Of a DNA stretch of 64,000 nucleotides, positions 42,041 to 50,463 are shown in pieces. How positions within the stretch are numbered: the stretch's first letter is position 1; each line of letters starts with the position of its first letter. Below the pieces are notes generated by a model, which worked only from the letters and a program-made list of their open reading frames with translations, searched no databases and was not told the DNA's origin. The stretch covers positions 41,366-105,365 of the forward strand of contig CAYTXG010000006.1 of assembly GCA_964441025.1 (NCBI GenBank), given 5' to 3'. The translations under genes and the position numbers were made by a program. Source of the stretch: JAAZIN01 sp964441025. Lineage in GTDB: Bacteria; Bacillota; Dethiobacteria; DTU022.

Positions 42041-42430
42041 ATGCTTAACCTGGTCGTGCTGATCGGTCGCTTGACTCGCGATCCGGAGCTCCGTCATACC
42101 CCCGGCAACGGTACGGCGGTGGCTACATTTACCCTGGCGGTGGACCGGCCCTTTGCCAACAGGCAGGGTGAGAGAGAAGCTGATTTTATCAGGATTGTCA
42201 CCTGGGACAAGCTGGCCGAGAGCTGCGCAAACTATCTTCAGAAAGGGCGGCTGGCGGCGGTTACAGGGCGCCTGCAGATTCGTTCTTATGATGATAAAGA
42301 GGGGATCCGGCGGTGGATAACCGAAGTGGTGGCCCGTGATGTCAGGTTCCTGGAGCGGCCGCGCAGTGATGAAAGCGAGCAGTTCCCCGGGGATGAGATG
42401 ACGGTCAGCGAAGATGATATTCCTTTTTAA
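42041..42430 (+). CDS. ssb: single-stranded DNA-binding protein
   Basis: The 129-residue protein has an OB fold (LNLVVLIGRLTRDPELRHTPGNGTAVATFTLAV, DFIRIVTWDKLAE) and a short acidic tail ending in the partner-docking DDIPF motif. The intervening linker is short, so the protein is smaller than the usual 160-180 residues. I start at ATG 42041; a GTG three codons upstream is the alternative. It lies between rpsF and rpsR. Confidence 0.96.
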   Translation: MLNLVVLIGRLTRDPELRHTPGNGTAVATFTLAVDRPFANRQGEREADFIRIVTWDKLAESCANYLQKGRLAAVTGRLQIRSYDDKEGIRRWITEVVARDVRFLERPRSDESEQFPGDEMTVSEDDIPF

Positions 42431-42443
42431 GGAGGCTGGTTAG

Positions 42444-42674
42444 TTGAGGCGTGAGAAGGGCCGTAGACCCAAGAGGAAAATTTGCAGTTTTTGTGTGGAT
42501 AAGATCGAGCAGGTTGACTATAAACAATATGAAAAGCTGAAGCGCTTTCTTACTGAGCGAGGCAAGATCCTGCCGCGGCGGATCTCGGGGAATTGTGCCA
42601 AACATCAGCGTCAGCTGACCCGGGCGATTAAAAGAGCGCGGATCATGGCCTTGCTTCCTTTTACCTCCGAGTAA
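42444..42674 (+). CDS. rpsR: 30S ribosomal protein S18
   Basis: The 76-residue basic protein has the S18 core: CSFCVDKIEQVDYKQYEKLKRFLTERGKILPRRISG and the KHQRQLTRAIKRARIMALLPF end. Two cysteines (CSFC) suggest the zinc-type form, though the later pair is reduced to one. The TTG start follows AAGGAGG. A strong terminator closes the operon. Confidence 0.96.
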   Translation: MRREKGRRPKRKICSFCVDKIEQVDYKQYEKLKRFLTERGKILPRRISGNCAKHQRQLTRAIKRARIMALLPFTSE

Positions 42675-42697
42675 TTGTATTTACAAGGCCCGCTGGG

Positions 42698-42737
42698 AAA
42701 ACGGTGCTGGAGGCTTATGCTGCCGGCACCGTTTTTT
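42698..42737 (+). terminator. terminator after rpsR
   Basis: AAAACGGTGC (42698-42707) pairs perfectly with GCACCGTTTT (42726-42735), and the T-run continues to 42737. The loop is about 18 bases. Confidence 0.85.
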
Positions 42738-42836
42738 AGCTTTACCCGGAGAGCAGGAGCCGGCTGCTTGCGGAGCGAAATATTAATATTGATGTCGTCT
42801 GCCGCCGCATGAAAGGGACGGGCTATTCTGCTGATA

Positions 42837-42864
42837 TTGACATGTTAACGCAGGTTGTGACAAT
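42837..42864 (+). promoter_or_regulatory. possible promoter of rplI-lonC-dnaB
   Basis: TTGACA (42837-42842), a 16-base spacer and GACAAT (42859-42864) lie 19 bases before the rplI ATG. The -10 is weak, so this is tentative. Confidence 0.4.
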
Positions 42865-42883
42865 GTTTGAAGGAGTTGATCCC

Positions 42884-43330
42884 ATGAAAATAATTCTTTT
42901 AGAAGACGTTTCCGGCCTGGGGAAAAAGGGTGAAGTGAAAGAGGTGGCTCCCGGTTACGGCAGGAATCTCCTTATTCCCAAGGGGTTGGCCGAGGAGGCC
43001 ACGGCGGGCCGCCTGCGCGAAATGCAGCACCGGGAGCTTGTTTTGCAGAATAAAAGCAGCCGTCTGGAAAAAGAGAGCAGGGAGCGGGCGGAAGTCCTGG
43101 AAAAACAGGTTGTCAGCTTCAGGCTGGCTGCCGGTGAAGGCGGTCGCCTGTTCGGTTCGGTAACCGCAGCGGATATCGCCGGTGAACTGCAGCGGCTGGG
43201 TTTTGCCGTTGACAGGAAAAAAATTGTTCTCGAGGAGCCGATCAAGGCTGCCGGTCGTTATGAAGTCACCGTAAAACTCTACACCGGTGTCAGGGCTGTG
43301 GTGACTGTAGAGGTGGAAGAGGACAATTAG
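42884..43330 (+). CDS. rplI: 50S ribosomal protein L9
   Basis: The 148-residue two-domain protein has the N-terminal MKIILLEDVSGLGKKGEVKEVAPGYGRNLLIPKGLA signature (read in parts), a long central helix and a C-terminal domain ending in VTVEVE. The start is the ATG at 42884 with AAGGAG eight bases upstream; an open frame further upstream has no family similarity. It is followed by lonC after ten bases, the usual Clostridia order. Confidence 0.97.
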   Translation: MKIILLEDVSGLGKKGEVKEVAPGYGRNLLIPKGLAEEATAGRLREMQHRELVLQNKSSRLEKESRERAEVLEKQVVSFRLAAGEGGRLFGSVTAADIAGELQRLGFAVDRKKIVLEEPIKAAGRYEVTVKLYTGVRAVVTVEVEEDN

Positions 43331-43340
43331 GAGGGACAAG

Positions 43341-45251
43341 ATGGTCTCGGAGCAGCAAATGACCCAACACCAAAGACGCCTTAGCGCTCTGCTCGACCTG
43401 GTCAAGGGAATTTACGGGACGGAGAAGTTGGTTTTAAAGGCGGGAAAGCTGGAGGCTCTTTCGCTGATCCATTCACAAAAACCGGCCCGGCAGCTGCTCG
43501 GTTTGCAGCGCCTGGTTTTCGAGAACCCCACGCTGAGTGAAATTCCCACAGTGAAGCAGTTTCCACAGGTCTTTACCGAATTGGAGGAGGCGCTGGCGGA
43601 GCTGCTGGCGCGGCGTTCACTGGAGGAGTCGCTGGAGCATAAAACCAGGGATTATCTCGAGAAAAAGCATGAAGAGTATCTCCTGGAAATCAAAAGGGAG
43701 GTTCTCCAGGAGTGGGGCGGCGTGGAAAACCCGCAAACCCTAAAAAAATATGCACGGGCGGAAAAAATGTTTGCGCAGCAGTTGGCCCGCTCCGCCCAGG
43801 AGGTGCTCCGTCCTGCCGAATTGGACCAGATTATTGGACAGAGCGAGGCCACCACGGCTCTTGTTTCCAAGCTGGCTTCACCTTATCCGCCTCATATTCT
43901 TCTCTATGGACCTCCGGGCGTAGGAAAAACCACCGCTGCACGCCTGGCTTTGCAGAGCATTCAGAACATTGCGGGCGCCCTCTTCGGAGCGGATGCGCCT
44001 TTTGTGGAGGTTGATGGATCAACCCTGCGCTGGGATCCCCGCGAAATAGCCGATCCTCTCATCGGTTCGGTGCATGACCCAATATACCAGGGCGCACGCC
44101 GGAACCTCATTGAAGGCGGGGTTCCCGAACCGAAATTGGGGCTGGTCTCCGATGCGCACGGGGGGATTCTTTTTATTGACGAAATCGGCGAGATGGATTT
44201 TGCTTTACAGAGCAAACTCCTCAAGGTTATGGAAGATAAACGTGTTTTTTTTGAATCCGCCTATTATGATCCCACCGATACACAGGTGCCGAAATATATC
44301 CGGCTTCTCTTTGAGCGGGGGGCCCCTGCCGACTTTATCTTGATCGGAGCAACAACGCGATCGCCCCAGGCGATTTCTCCGGCTTTTCGTTCGCGGTGTT
44401 CCGAAATATACTTTGAACCGCTCACGCCGGTGGAAATTGAGGAAATTGTGTTGAGCTCAGCGGCCAGGCTTCAGCTGTCTGTCGATCCCGATGCGGCACG
44501 CCTGATCAGCCGTTATACCTGCGAGGGGCGGCGTGCCGTCAACCTGCTTGTAGATGCCTATGGACGGGCTCTTTATGAGCGGCAGCTCAAGGGCGGCAGC
44601 TGCAAAAAATGTCATATTGGCGCAGCTTTGATGCAGAGGGTTTTAGCTAGCAACCGCCTTATTCCTTTAAATCCGGTTCCAGTGGGGGGGAAAGCGGAAA
44701 TCGGGCGGGTGCTTGCACTTGGGGTGAGCGGCTTTACGGGGGTGGTTTTGGAAATTGAGGCGCTGGCCTTTCCTGCTGCTGAAAAAGGACGGGGCAGCCT
44801 TCGTTTCAATGAAACGGCGGGCTCGATGGCCCGGGATTCCGTATTTGTTGCGGCGTCGCTGCTGCGTAATCTGCTGGGGGTGGACCTGAGGAGCTATGAT
44901 CTGCACCTTAATGTCATCGGCGGGGGTAATATTGACGGCCCCTCCGCCGGAGCGGCTGTTTTTCTGGCCATCCTCAGCGCCGTAAATGAGCTGCCGCTGC
45001 GGCAGGATTGCGCTGTAACGGGGGAAATATCCCTACGGGGCCGGCTTAAGCCCGTTGGCGGGATCATAGAAAAAATTAATGGCGCCCGCCTTGCGGGATT
45101 AAAAAAAGTGGTAGTACCGTTAGAGAATAGAAGCGAACTCAGCAGTCGTTTTCCGGGGGTGGAAATTGCGGCTGCCGGGAATACCGGGAGCTTGCTTCCC
45201 CATTTCATCTCACCGGGCAGGGTTAAAATGCTGCGGATAAAGGAGGGGTGA
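43341..45251 (+). CDS. lonC: ATP-dependent protease LonC
   Basis: The 636-residue AAA+ protease lacks the long N-terminal domain of LonA and the membrane helices of LonB. It has an N-terminal helical part, Walker A GPPGVGKTT (about 190), Walker B GGILFIDEIGEMD, an arginine-finger region (RSRCSEIYFEP), and a C-terminal Lon protease domain with the Ser-Lys dyad at Ser535 (DGPSAG) and Lys578 (IIEKINGA), spaced 43 residues apart as in Lon. It sits between rplI and dnaB, the conserved place of this gene in many Clostridia. Confidence 0.94.
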   Translation: MVSEQQMTQHQRRLSALLDLVKGIYGTEKLVLKAGKLEALSLIHSQKPARQLLGLQRLVFENPTLSEIPTVKQFPQVFTELEEALAELLARRSLEESLEHKTRDYLEKKHEEYLLEIKREVLQEWGGVENPQTLKKYARAEKMFAQQLARSAQEVLRPAELDQIIGQSEATTALVSKLASPYPPHILLYGPPGVGKTTAARLALQSIQNIAGALFGADAPFVEVDGSTLRWDPREIADPLIGSVHDPIYQGARRNLIEGGVPEPKLGLVSDAHGGILFIDEIGEMDFALQSKLLKVMEDKRVFFESAYYDPTDTQVPKYIRLLFERGAPADFILIGATTRSPQAISPAFRSRCSEIYFEPLTPVEIEEIVLSSAARLQLSVDPDAARLISRYTCEGRRAVNLLVDAYGRALYERQLKGGSCKKCHIGAALMQRVLASNRLIPLNPVPVGGKAEIGRVLALGVSGFTGVVLEIEALAFPAAEKGRGSLRFNETAGSMARDSVFVAASLLRNLLGVDLRSYDLHLNVIGGGNIDGPSAGAAVFLAILSAVNELPLRQDCAVTGEISLRGRLKPVGGIIEKINGARLAGLKKVVVPLENRSELSSRFPGVEIAAAGNTGSLLPHFISPGRVKMLRIKEG

Positions 45252-45254
45252 GTG

Positions 45255-46610
45255 ATGGTTCTCCCCGCTGATAAGGTTCCTCCGCAGAGCATAGAGGCGG
45301 AGCAGTCCGTTCTTGGCTCCATGATTATTGAGAGGGAAGCTATTTTTGCTGCTGCAGAGTTGCTCCGTGATACTGATTTTTACCGGACCGCCCATCAGAA
45401 AATATTTGATGCAATCATTTCTTTAAGCGAAAAAGGGGAACCTGTGGATTTGGTTACACTTGCAGATGAATTACAGAGGCGCCGCTCCCTGGAAGAGGCG
45501 GGGGGGACAGCTTATTTAAGCGCCCTTGCCGGCGCTGTGCCTACGGCGGCGAATGTGCAGTATTATGCTCTCATTGTCAGGGAAAAATCGATCCTGCGTT
45601 ATCTGATCCGTACAGCCACGCAGATTGTCGCAGGCTGCTATGAAGGGCCGCCCGATGTGGAGGAGTTTCTGGATGCCGCGGAGCAGCAGATCTTTGAAAT
45701 CGGCAAGCAGGGTAAGCAGCAGGGCTTTACTCCTTTGAAAGAGGTTCTCAAGGAAACATTCGATCGCATCGAGCGGCTATTTGACGACAAAAAGGGGGTT
45801 ACCGGGCTTTCCACCGGTTTTGAAGATTTGAATATTATATGCTCGGGCTTGCAGCCCTCGGATCTGATAATTGTAGCCGCCCGGCCGAGCATGGGAAAGA
45901 CAACACTTGCTTTGAATATGGCCCATCATGTTGCCGTTAGGGAGAAAAAACCTGTTGCCTTTTTCAGCCTGGAGATGTCGAGGGAGCAGCTGGCCCAGCG
46001 AATGCTCTGCGCTGAAGCCAGGATCGATGCGCATAAGCTGCGCCGCGGTTTTCTTTCTCAGGAGGAATGGCAGAAGCTGACCAGGGCGGTAGGGCCTCTG
46101 AGCGAGTCCCCGCTCTACATAGACGACTCGGCATCACTATCGGTTATGGAGGTGCGGGCCAAAGCCCGCCGTCTGAAAGCGGAACGGGGGCTTGAAGCAG
46201 TTTTTGTTGATTACCTGCAGTTAATGCGCGGTTTTAGCCGGGCGGAGAACCGGCAGCAGGAACTTTCGGAGATATCCCGCTCTCTTAAAGCGCTGGCCAA
46301 GGAGCTTTCCATCCCGGTAGTAGCCCTGTCCCAGCTGAGCCGTGCTGTTGAGAAGAGGGAAAACCGCCGCCCCATATTAAGCGACCTCATGGAATCCGGG
46401 GGTATCGAAGCAAATGCCGATATGGTTCTTTTTATTTACCGGGAATCTTATTATAACAAGGACACGGAGAAGGGGAATACGTCGGAGATAATTGTGGCCA
46501 AGCAGAGGAACGGTCCCATCGGCACAGTAGAACTCTATTTCCTGGATCGCTTTAACCGGTTTGCCAATATTGCCCGTGCTTCGGAAATTCAGTCTGCCCC
46601 GGGATCGTAA
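45255..46610 (+). CDS. dnaB: replicative DNA helicase DnaB
   Basis: Hexameric 5'-3' helicase of the replication fork (called DnaC in Bacillus). The 451-residue product has the N-terminal primase-contact domain (PQSIEAEQSVLGSMI), a linker, and a RecA-like domain with Walker A ARPSMGKTTLALN (about 213), FFSLEMSREQLAQRML, FVDYLQLMRG and VALSQLSRAVEKRENRRP. ATG start six bases after AGGAGGGG, just behind the lonC stop. The DUF721/DciA-family protein on the left arm is a candidate partner. Confidence 0.96.
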   Translation: MVLPADKVPPQSIEAEQSVLGSMIIEREAIFAAAELLRDTDFYRTAHQKIFDAIISLSEKGEPVDLVTLADELQRRRSLEEAGGTAYLSALAGAVPTAANVQYYALIVREKSILRYLIRTATQIVAGCYEGPPDVEEFLDAAEQQIFEIGKQGKQQGFTPLKEVLKETFDRIERLFDDKKGVTGLSTGFEDLNIICSGLQPSDLIIVAARPSMGKTTLALNMAHHVAVREKKPVAFFSLEMSREQLAQRMLCAEARIDAHKLRRGFLSQEEWQKLTRAVGPLSESPLYIDDSASLSVMEVRAKARRLKAERGLEAVFVDYLQLMRGFSRAENRQQELSEISRSLKALAKELSIPVVALSQLSRAVEKRENRRPILSDLMESGGIEANADMVLFIYRESYYNKDTEKGNTSEIIVAKQRNGPIGTVELYFLDRFNRFANIARASEIQSAPGS

Positions 46611-46622
46611 AGAGGTGATCCT

Positions 46623-48011
46623 ATGATTAAGTCAAGGTATGATGTAATTATTGTCGGCGCCGGTCCGGCCGGTATTTTTGCGGCGCTGGAACTCTGCCGC
46701 CGGAGTAAGCCCCGTATCCTGCTGCTGGACAAGGGGGCGGCCCTGGAGAAGAGGAAATGCGCTACTTTGGGGGAATACGGCCGCTGCCTGCGCTGTGATC
46801 CCTGTGCCATCACCTGCGGGTGGGGAGGCGCCGGTGCCTTCAGCGATGGGAAGCTGACCCTCTCCACAGAATTCGGGGGGCTGTTAAATGAATACCTTGA
46901 TCCACCTTCTCTGGAACAGCTGATCAACTATGTCGATCAGATCTACCTTTCTGCCGGAGCTAAAGACATTCTTTTTGGAACAGACAGAGCGGTGATCAAT
47001 GAGCTGCAGCGCAATGCCGCAGCAGCGGGCTTAAGCCTTATACCGGCTAAGATCAGGCATCTGGGCACGGAAAACTGCTACCTTGTCCTGGAGGAGATGT
47101 ATCGCCGGCTGGAGAAGCAGATCGACATTGCCACCGGGACCGGGGTGGCTGCTATTGCCACCGGCGGTGGGAAGGTCGCCGGCGTGGAGCTGGCTTCGGG
47201 GGAACTGGTAGAGGCGGATTATGTCATTGCCGGTCCGGGGAGGGCCGGGGCGGAATGGATGCACAGTGAGGCCTTGCGGCTCGGGCTGCAGGGGGTCAAC
47301 AATCCTGTGGATATCGGGCTGCGCATAGAGGTGCCGGCGGTGCTGATGGAGCACATCACCGGCAAAGTCTACGAGTCAAAGCTCATATATTTTTCACGCT
47401 CTTTTGATGACAGGGTGCGCACTTTCTGCATGAACCCGTACGGCGTAGTGGTTACAGAAAACAACGGCGGACTGGTGACGGTTAACGGGCATAGTTACGA
47501 GGAGAAAAGAAGCACAAATACCAATTTTGCCCTGCTGGTGAGCAAAACCTTTACCGAGCCCTTTAATGAGCCCATCCGTTACGGTAAATATATTGCAAGC
47601 CTGGCCAATATGCTTGGTGACGGGGTTATCGTCCAGCGCCTGGGTGATCTCCAGATGGGCCGCCGCTCCACGGCGGAGCGGATCCGGCGCGGCCTGGTCC
47701 GGTCCACCCTGGTGGAGGCAACGCCCGGGGACCTGAGCCTGGTTCTCCCCTACCGCCATCTTCTTTCCATCATGGAGATGCTGGAAGCTCTTGATAAACT
47801 GGCTCCCGGAGTGAATTCACCGCACACTCTGCTTTACGGAGTGGAGGTGAAATTTTACTCTTTTCAGCTCCGCCTGTCCGCCAATCTGGAGACAGGCCTG
47901 GCGAATTTTTTTGCTGTTGGCGACGGGGCGGGTGTAACCAGGGGCTTGATCCAGGCTTCGGCTTCGGGCGTCCTTGCCGCGAGGGAAATTGAGCGCCGTC
48001 TGGAGGGATGA
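46623..48011 (+). CDS. uncharacterised FAD-dependent dehydrogenase
   Basis: The 462-residue cytoplasmic flavoprotein has an N-terminal dinucleotide fold (YDVIIVGAGPAGIFAALEL), a Cys-rich segment (CLRCDPCAITCGWGGAGAFSDGKL) that could bind a metal or cluster, a substrate domain and the C-terminal FAD contact FFAVGDGAGVTRGLIQASASG. It resembles the widespread group of FAD-dependent dehydrogenases (COG2509 type) whose substrate is unknown. ATG start with AGAGGTGAT, 12 bases after dnaB, so it may be part of that transcript. Confidence 0.8.
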   Translation: MIKSRYDVIIVGAGPAGIFAALELCRRSKPRILLLDKGAALEKRKCATLGEYGRCLRCDPCAITCGWGGAGAFSDGKLTLSTEFGGLLNEYLDPPSLEQLINYVDQIYLSAGAKDILFGTDRAVINELQRNAAAAGLSLIPAKIRHLGTENCYLVLEEMYRRLEKQIDIATGTGVAAIATGGGKVAGVELASGELVEADYVIAGPGRAGAEWMHSEALRLGLQGVNNPVDIGLRIEVPAVLMEHITGKVYESKLIYFSRSFDDRVRTFCMNPYGVVVTENNGGLVTVNGHSYEEKRSTNTNFALLVSKTFTEPFNEPIRYGKYIASLANMLGDGVIVQRLGDLQMGRRSTAERIRRGLVRSTLVEATPGDLSLVLPYRHLLSIMEMLEALDKLAPGVNSPHTLLYGVEVKFYSFQLRLSANLETGLANFFAVGDGAGVTRGLIQASASGVLAAREIERRLEG

Positions 48012-48112
48012 AGCACTGCATAAAACATGGATAAGGTGGGGAATATAGGTCGCCTGGGCGTTGCGCGTCTTTTTGTACATACTAATTCCGGAATAAGGCG
48101 GGATTTTTTGAC

Positions 48113-48231
48113 TTTGGGGCAGGAACTTTTAAGTTTATGGCGAAATAATTAACTCATCTTAATAATTGTTAAGGATACAGGCAGTCGACTTAACAAGTTT
48201 TCCGCTAAACAGTATCCCGATTTGCCCCAAA
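48113..48231 (+). other. long-range inverted repeat flanking the leader of the G5/M23 gene
   Basis: TTTGGGGCA (48113-48121) is perfectly complementary to TGCCCCAAA (48223-48231), about 100 bases apart. The right arm ends directly against the GGAGG ribosome site of the next gene (48232-48236). Pairing in the transcript could influence ribosome access. The gap 48012-48242 otherwise shows no gene. Confidence 0.35.
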
Positions 48232-48242
48232 GGAGGTTTTTT

Positions 48243-49637
48243 ATGGAACTCAGGAAAATCCGGCAAAGGCCGGGGACGTTGAGGGACAGACTGCGGCGCG
48301 CCTATCGCCACAGCGAAGTAAGGAAGCTGCAGTTGTGGCTGAAGGGGAAAACCCTGCACTGGGCGCTTTACCTGGCATCGGCGATCCTCCTGGCAGGCTC
48401 GCTTTTGGGGCTGCACCACTACCTCTCACAGTATTTCTACGTGATCAGCCTGGGAGGGCACGAGCTGGGCATGGTGAAGGATGCCGGGGAAATTGAGATC
48501 TTTTTAGATGAGCTGAACCAGTGCTGCAGCTCTTTCTACGGGATGGCCGTAGAGCCGGAACAGGAAATTCTGTACAGCCGGGAGTACCGTTCCGGCGGTG
48601 AAGAAGACGCCCATGCCGTAAAAGAAGCGCTGAAGCAGCAGATAACTCTGATCACTGAAGCGGTGATGCTCACTGTGGATCAGATGCCGGCGGTCCCGCT
48701 GACATCGGAAGAGGATCTTACCACAGTTATAGACCTGTTAAGCAGCGCTTATACCAGCCAGGCGGATAATGTCAGGCTTCTCGAGACAACCCTTGTCGAA
48801 GAGGTTGGCTGCATACCCTGCACCATCTCTCCCGAGGAGGTTTGCGCCCCGGAAGAGGCGGCAGATCTCCTGCTGAGCTGCAGCGGTACCGACGCAGCCG
48901 GGAGGCTCCTGGAAAGCCGGTACGGCGAACCGCTGCGCGGCGATGAGCTTTCAGGGCCGCCTTTACCCGTTGTCCACGTGCAAACTGTCGAAGAGGTTAA
49001 AACGGTGGAAAGAATACCCTTTTCAACCAGTTATACTTACAATGACAAGATGTGGCATGCGCAGAGCAATGTGCTGATCCCAGGGGTAGATGGAGAAAAG
49101 GCGGTTACCTACCATGTCACACGCAAAAATGGCGAGGAAACCGACAGGCAAATTATTGAGCAGATAGTACTGCAGGAGCCGGTTACCCGGGTTGTGGAAA
49201 AGGGAACTGCCAAGGCGCCCTCCATCGGAACAGGTACCTTTGTCTGGCCGGTGGCGGGAGGCGGGGTTATCAGCCAGTACTACAGCGGATATCACACGGG
49301 TATTGACATAACCACTTTGGGCAGCCGTTCTTCCATTCTGGCTGCCGACAGCGGTGTGGTGGTGGAAACAGGGTCAAGGTATCCCCTGGGTAATTATATT
49401 GTAATCTATCACGGCAACTACTACACAGTCTACCTGCATAACCATGCGCACTATGTTTCCACGGGGGACAGTGTCTCCCGGGGCCAGACCATTGCCCTGA
49501 TGGGGAATACAGGCCGTACGTATGGACGGACCGGCATTCACCTTCATTTTGAAGTCCGCCGCAGCGACGGCTCGGGTGTCTGGGGCAGCTGGTATAAAAA
49601 TCCATCAGTGAATCCCTTGAATTTCTTTAACCCGTAA
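48243..49637 (+). CDS. G5-domain M23 peptidase, membrane anchored
   Basis: The 464-residue protein has a basic cytoplasmic start, one membrane helix (about 45-65), a poorly conserved middle part, a G5 domain (about 240-315, with VEEVKTVERIPFSTSYTYND), and a C-terminal M23 peptidase with zinc ligands in HTGIDIT, LHNHAHYV and IHLHFEV. G5 domains bind cell-wall sugars, so this is likely a wall-remodelling endopeptidase. The ATG start has AAAGGAGG. A terminator follows, so it is its own unit just before walR. It resembles spore or wall peptidases of Clostridia. Confidence 0.87.
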   Translation: MELRKIRQRPGTLRDRLRRAYRHSEVRKLQLWLKGKTLHWALYLASAILLAGSLLGLHHYLSQYFYVISLGGHELGMVKDAGEIEIFLDELNQCCSSFYGMAVEPEQEILYSREYRSGGEEDAHAVKEALKQQITLITEAVMLTVDQMPAVPLTSEEDLTTVIDLLSSAYTSQADNVRLLETTLVEEVGCIPCTISPEEVCAPEEAADLLLSCSGTDAAGRLLESRYGEPLRGDELSGPPLPVVHVQTVEEVKTVERIPFSTSYTYNDKMWHAQSNVLIPGVDGEKAVTYHVTRKNGEETDRQIIEQIVLQEPVTRVVEKGTAKAPSIGTGTFVWPVAGGGVISQYYSGYHTGIDITTLGSRSSILAADSGVVVETGSRYPLGNYIVIYHGNYYTVYLHNHAHYVSTGDSVSRGQTIALMGNTGRTYGRTGIHLHFEVRRSDGSGVWGSWYKNPSVNPLNFFNP

Positions 49638-49658
49638 ATTTCCTGAATCCGACCTGGG

Positions 49659-49689
49659 AAGGGGCTGCTCCAGAGCGGCCCCTTTTTTT
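49659..49689 (+). terminator. terminator after the G5/M23 peptidase gene
   Basis: AAGGGGC and GCTC pair with GAGC and GCCCCTT (one unpaired base on each side), followed by seven T residues. Confidence 0.88.
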
Positions 49690-49770
49690 GAACGGAGTAA
49701 ACTTGTTCCAGCAGGGATTTGGTGATGGGGAAACGAAATTGTGATCTAAGCCTGAATGGGGAGAGAGAAC

Positions 49771-50463
49771 TTGTCTGCCAAGATACTGGTGGTCGACGAT
49801 GAGCGGCCCATTGCCGAGATTCTGAAGTATAACCTGGAAAAAGAGGGCTACGGGGTGATCCTGGCTTACGACGGTGAGGAGGCGCTGGAGCGGCTGGAGC
49901 AGGATCTTCCCGATTTGATCCTGCTTGACATCATGCTTCCGAAGAAGGACGGCTTCGCTGTTTTGCGTGAAATCCGGGCTCATAAGAAGGATATCCCCAT
50001 CATCATGCTGACGGCTCGGGAAACAGAAGTTGACAAAGTGCTGGGATTGGAACTGGGCGCCGATGATTATGTGACAAAGCCGTTCAGCGCACGCGAGGTT
50101 GCAGCCCGGATCAAGGCCATTCTCAGGCGTACCAGGCTGGGCGAAAAGGAATATCAGCTGTGCTTTGGCGAACTGGTTGTGGACCTGGATGCGGTGCAGG
50201 CATTCAATCGGGGCAGGCCGGTGGAGCTGACGCCGAAAGAATTTTCCCTCCTGGAGGTATTAAGCCGGAGGCCGGGCCATGTTTTCAGCCGGCAGCAGCT
50301 CCTCAACCAGGTCTGGGGTTATGATTATTTCGGAGACGAACGAACTGTTGATGTTACTATCCGCCGCCTCAGGGAGAAACTGGAGACAAATCCCGCCGAG
50401 CCTGAATTTATTCATACCAAAAGGGGGGTGGGCTATTATCTCAGGCAAAAAGGGCGGTTTTAA
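49771..50463 (+). CDS. walR: WalR-type response regulator
   Basis: The 230-residue OmpR-family regulator has a receiver domain with acidic residues 10-11, phosphorylatable Asp53 (LLDIMLPKKDG), Lys in VTKPF, and a winged-helix domain with RTVDVTIRRLREKLE and the HTKRGVGYYL end. Followed by a PAS kinase and the yycH/yycI genes, it matches WalR (YycF), the essential regulator of wall metabolism in Firmicutes. I chose the TTG at 49771, six bases after GGGGAGAG; an ATG at 49756 overlaps that site. The M23 peptidase genes nearby are plausible targets by analogy only. Confidence 0.92.
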   Translation: MSAKILVVDDERPIAEILKYNLEKEGYGVILAYDGEEALERLEQDLPDLILLDIMLPKKDGFAVLREIRAHKKDIPIIMLTARETEVDKVLGLELGADDYVTKPFSAREVAARIKAILRRTRLGEKEYQLCFGELVVDLDAVQAFNRGRPVELTPKEFSLLEVLSRRPGHVFSRQQLLNQVWGYDYFGDERTVDVTIRRLREKLETNPAEPEFIHTKRGVGYYLRQKGRF

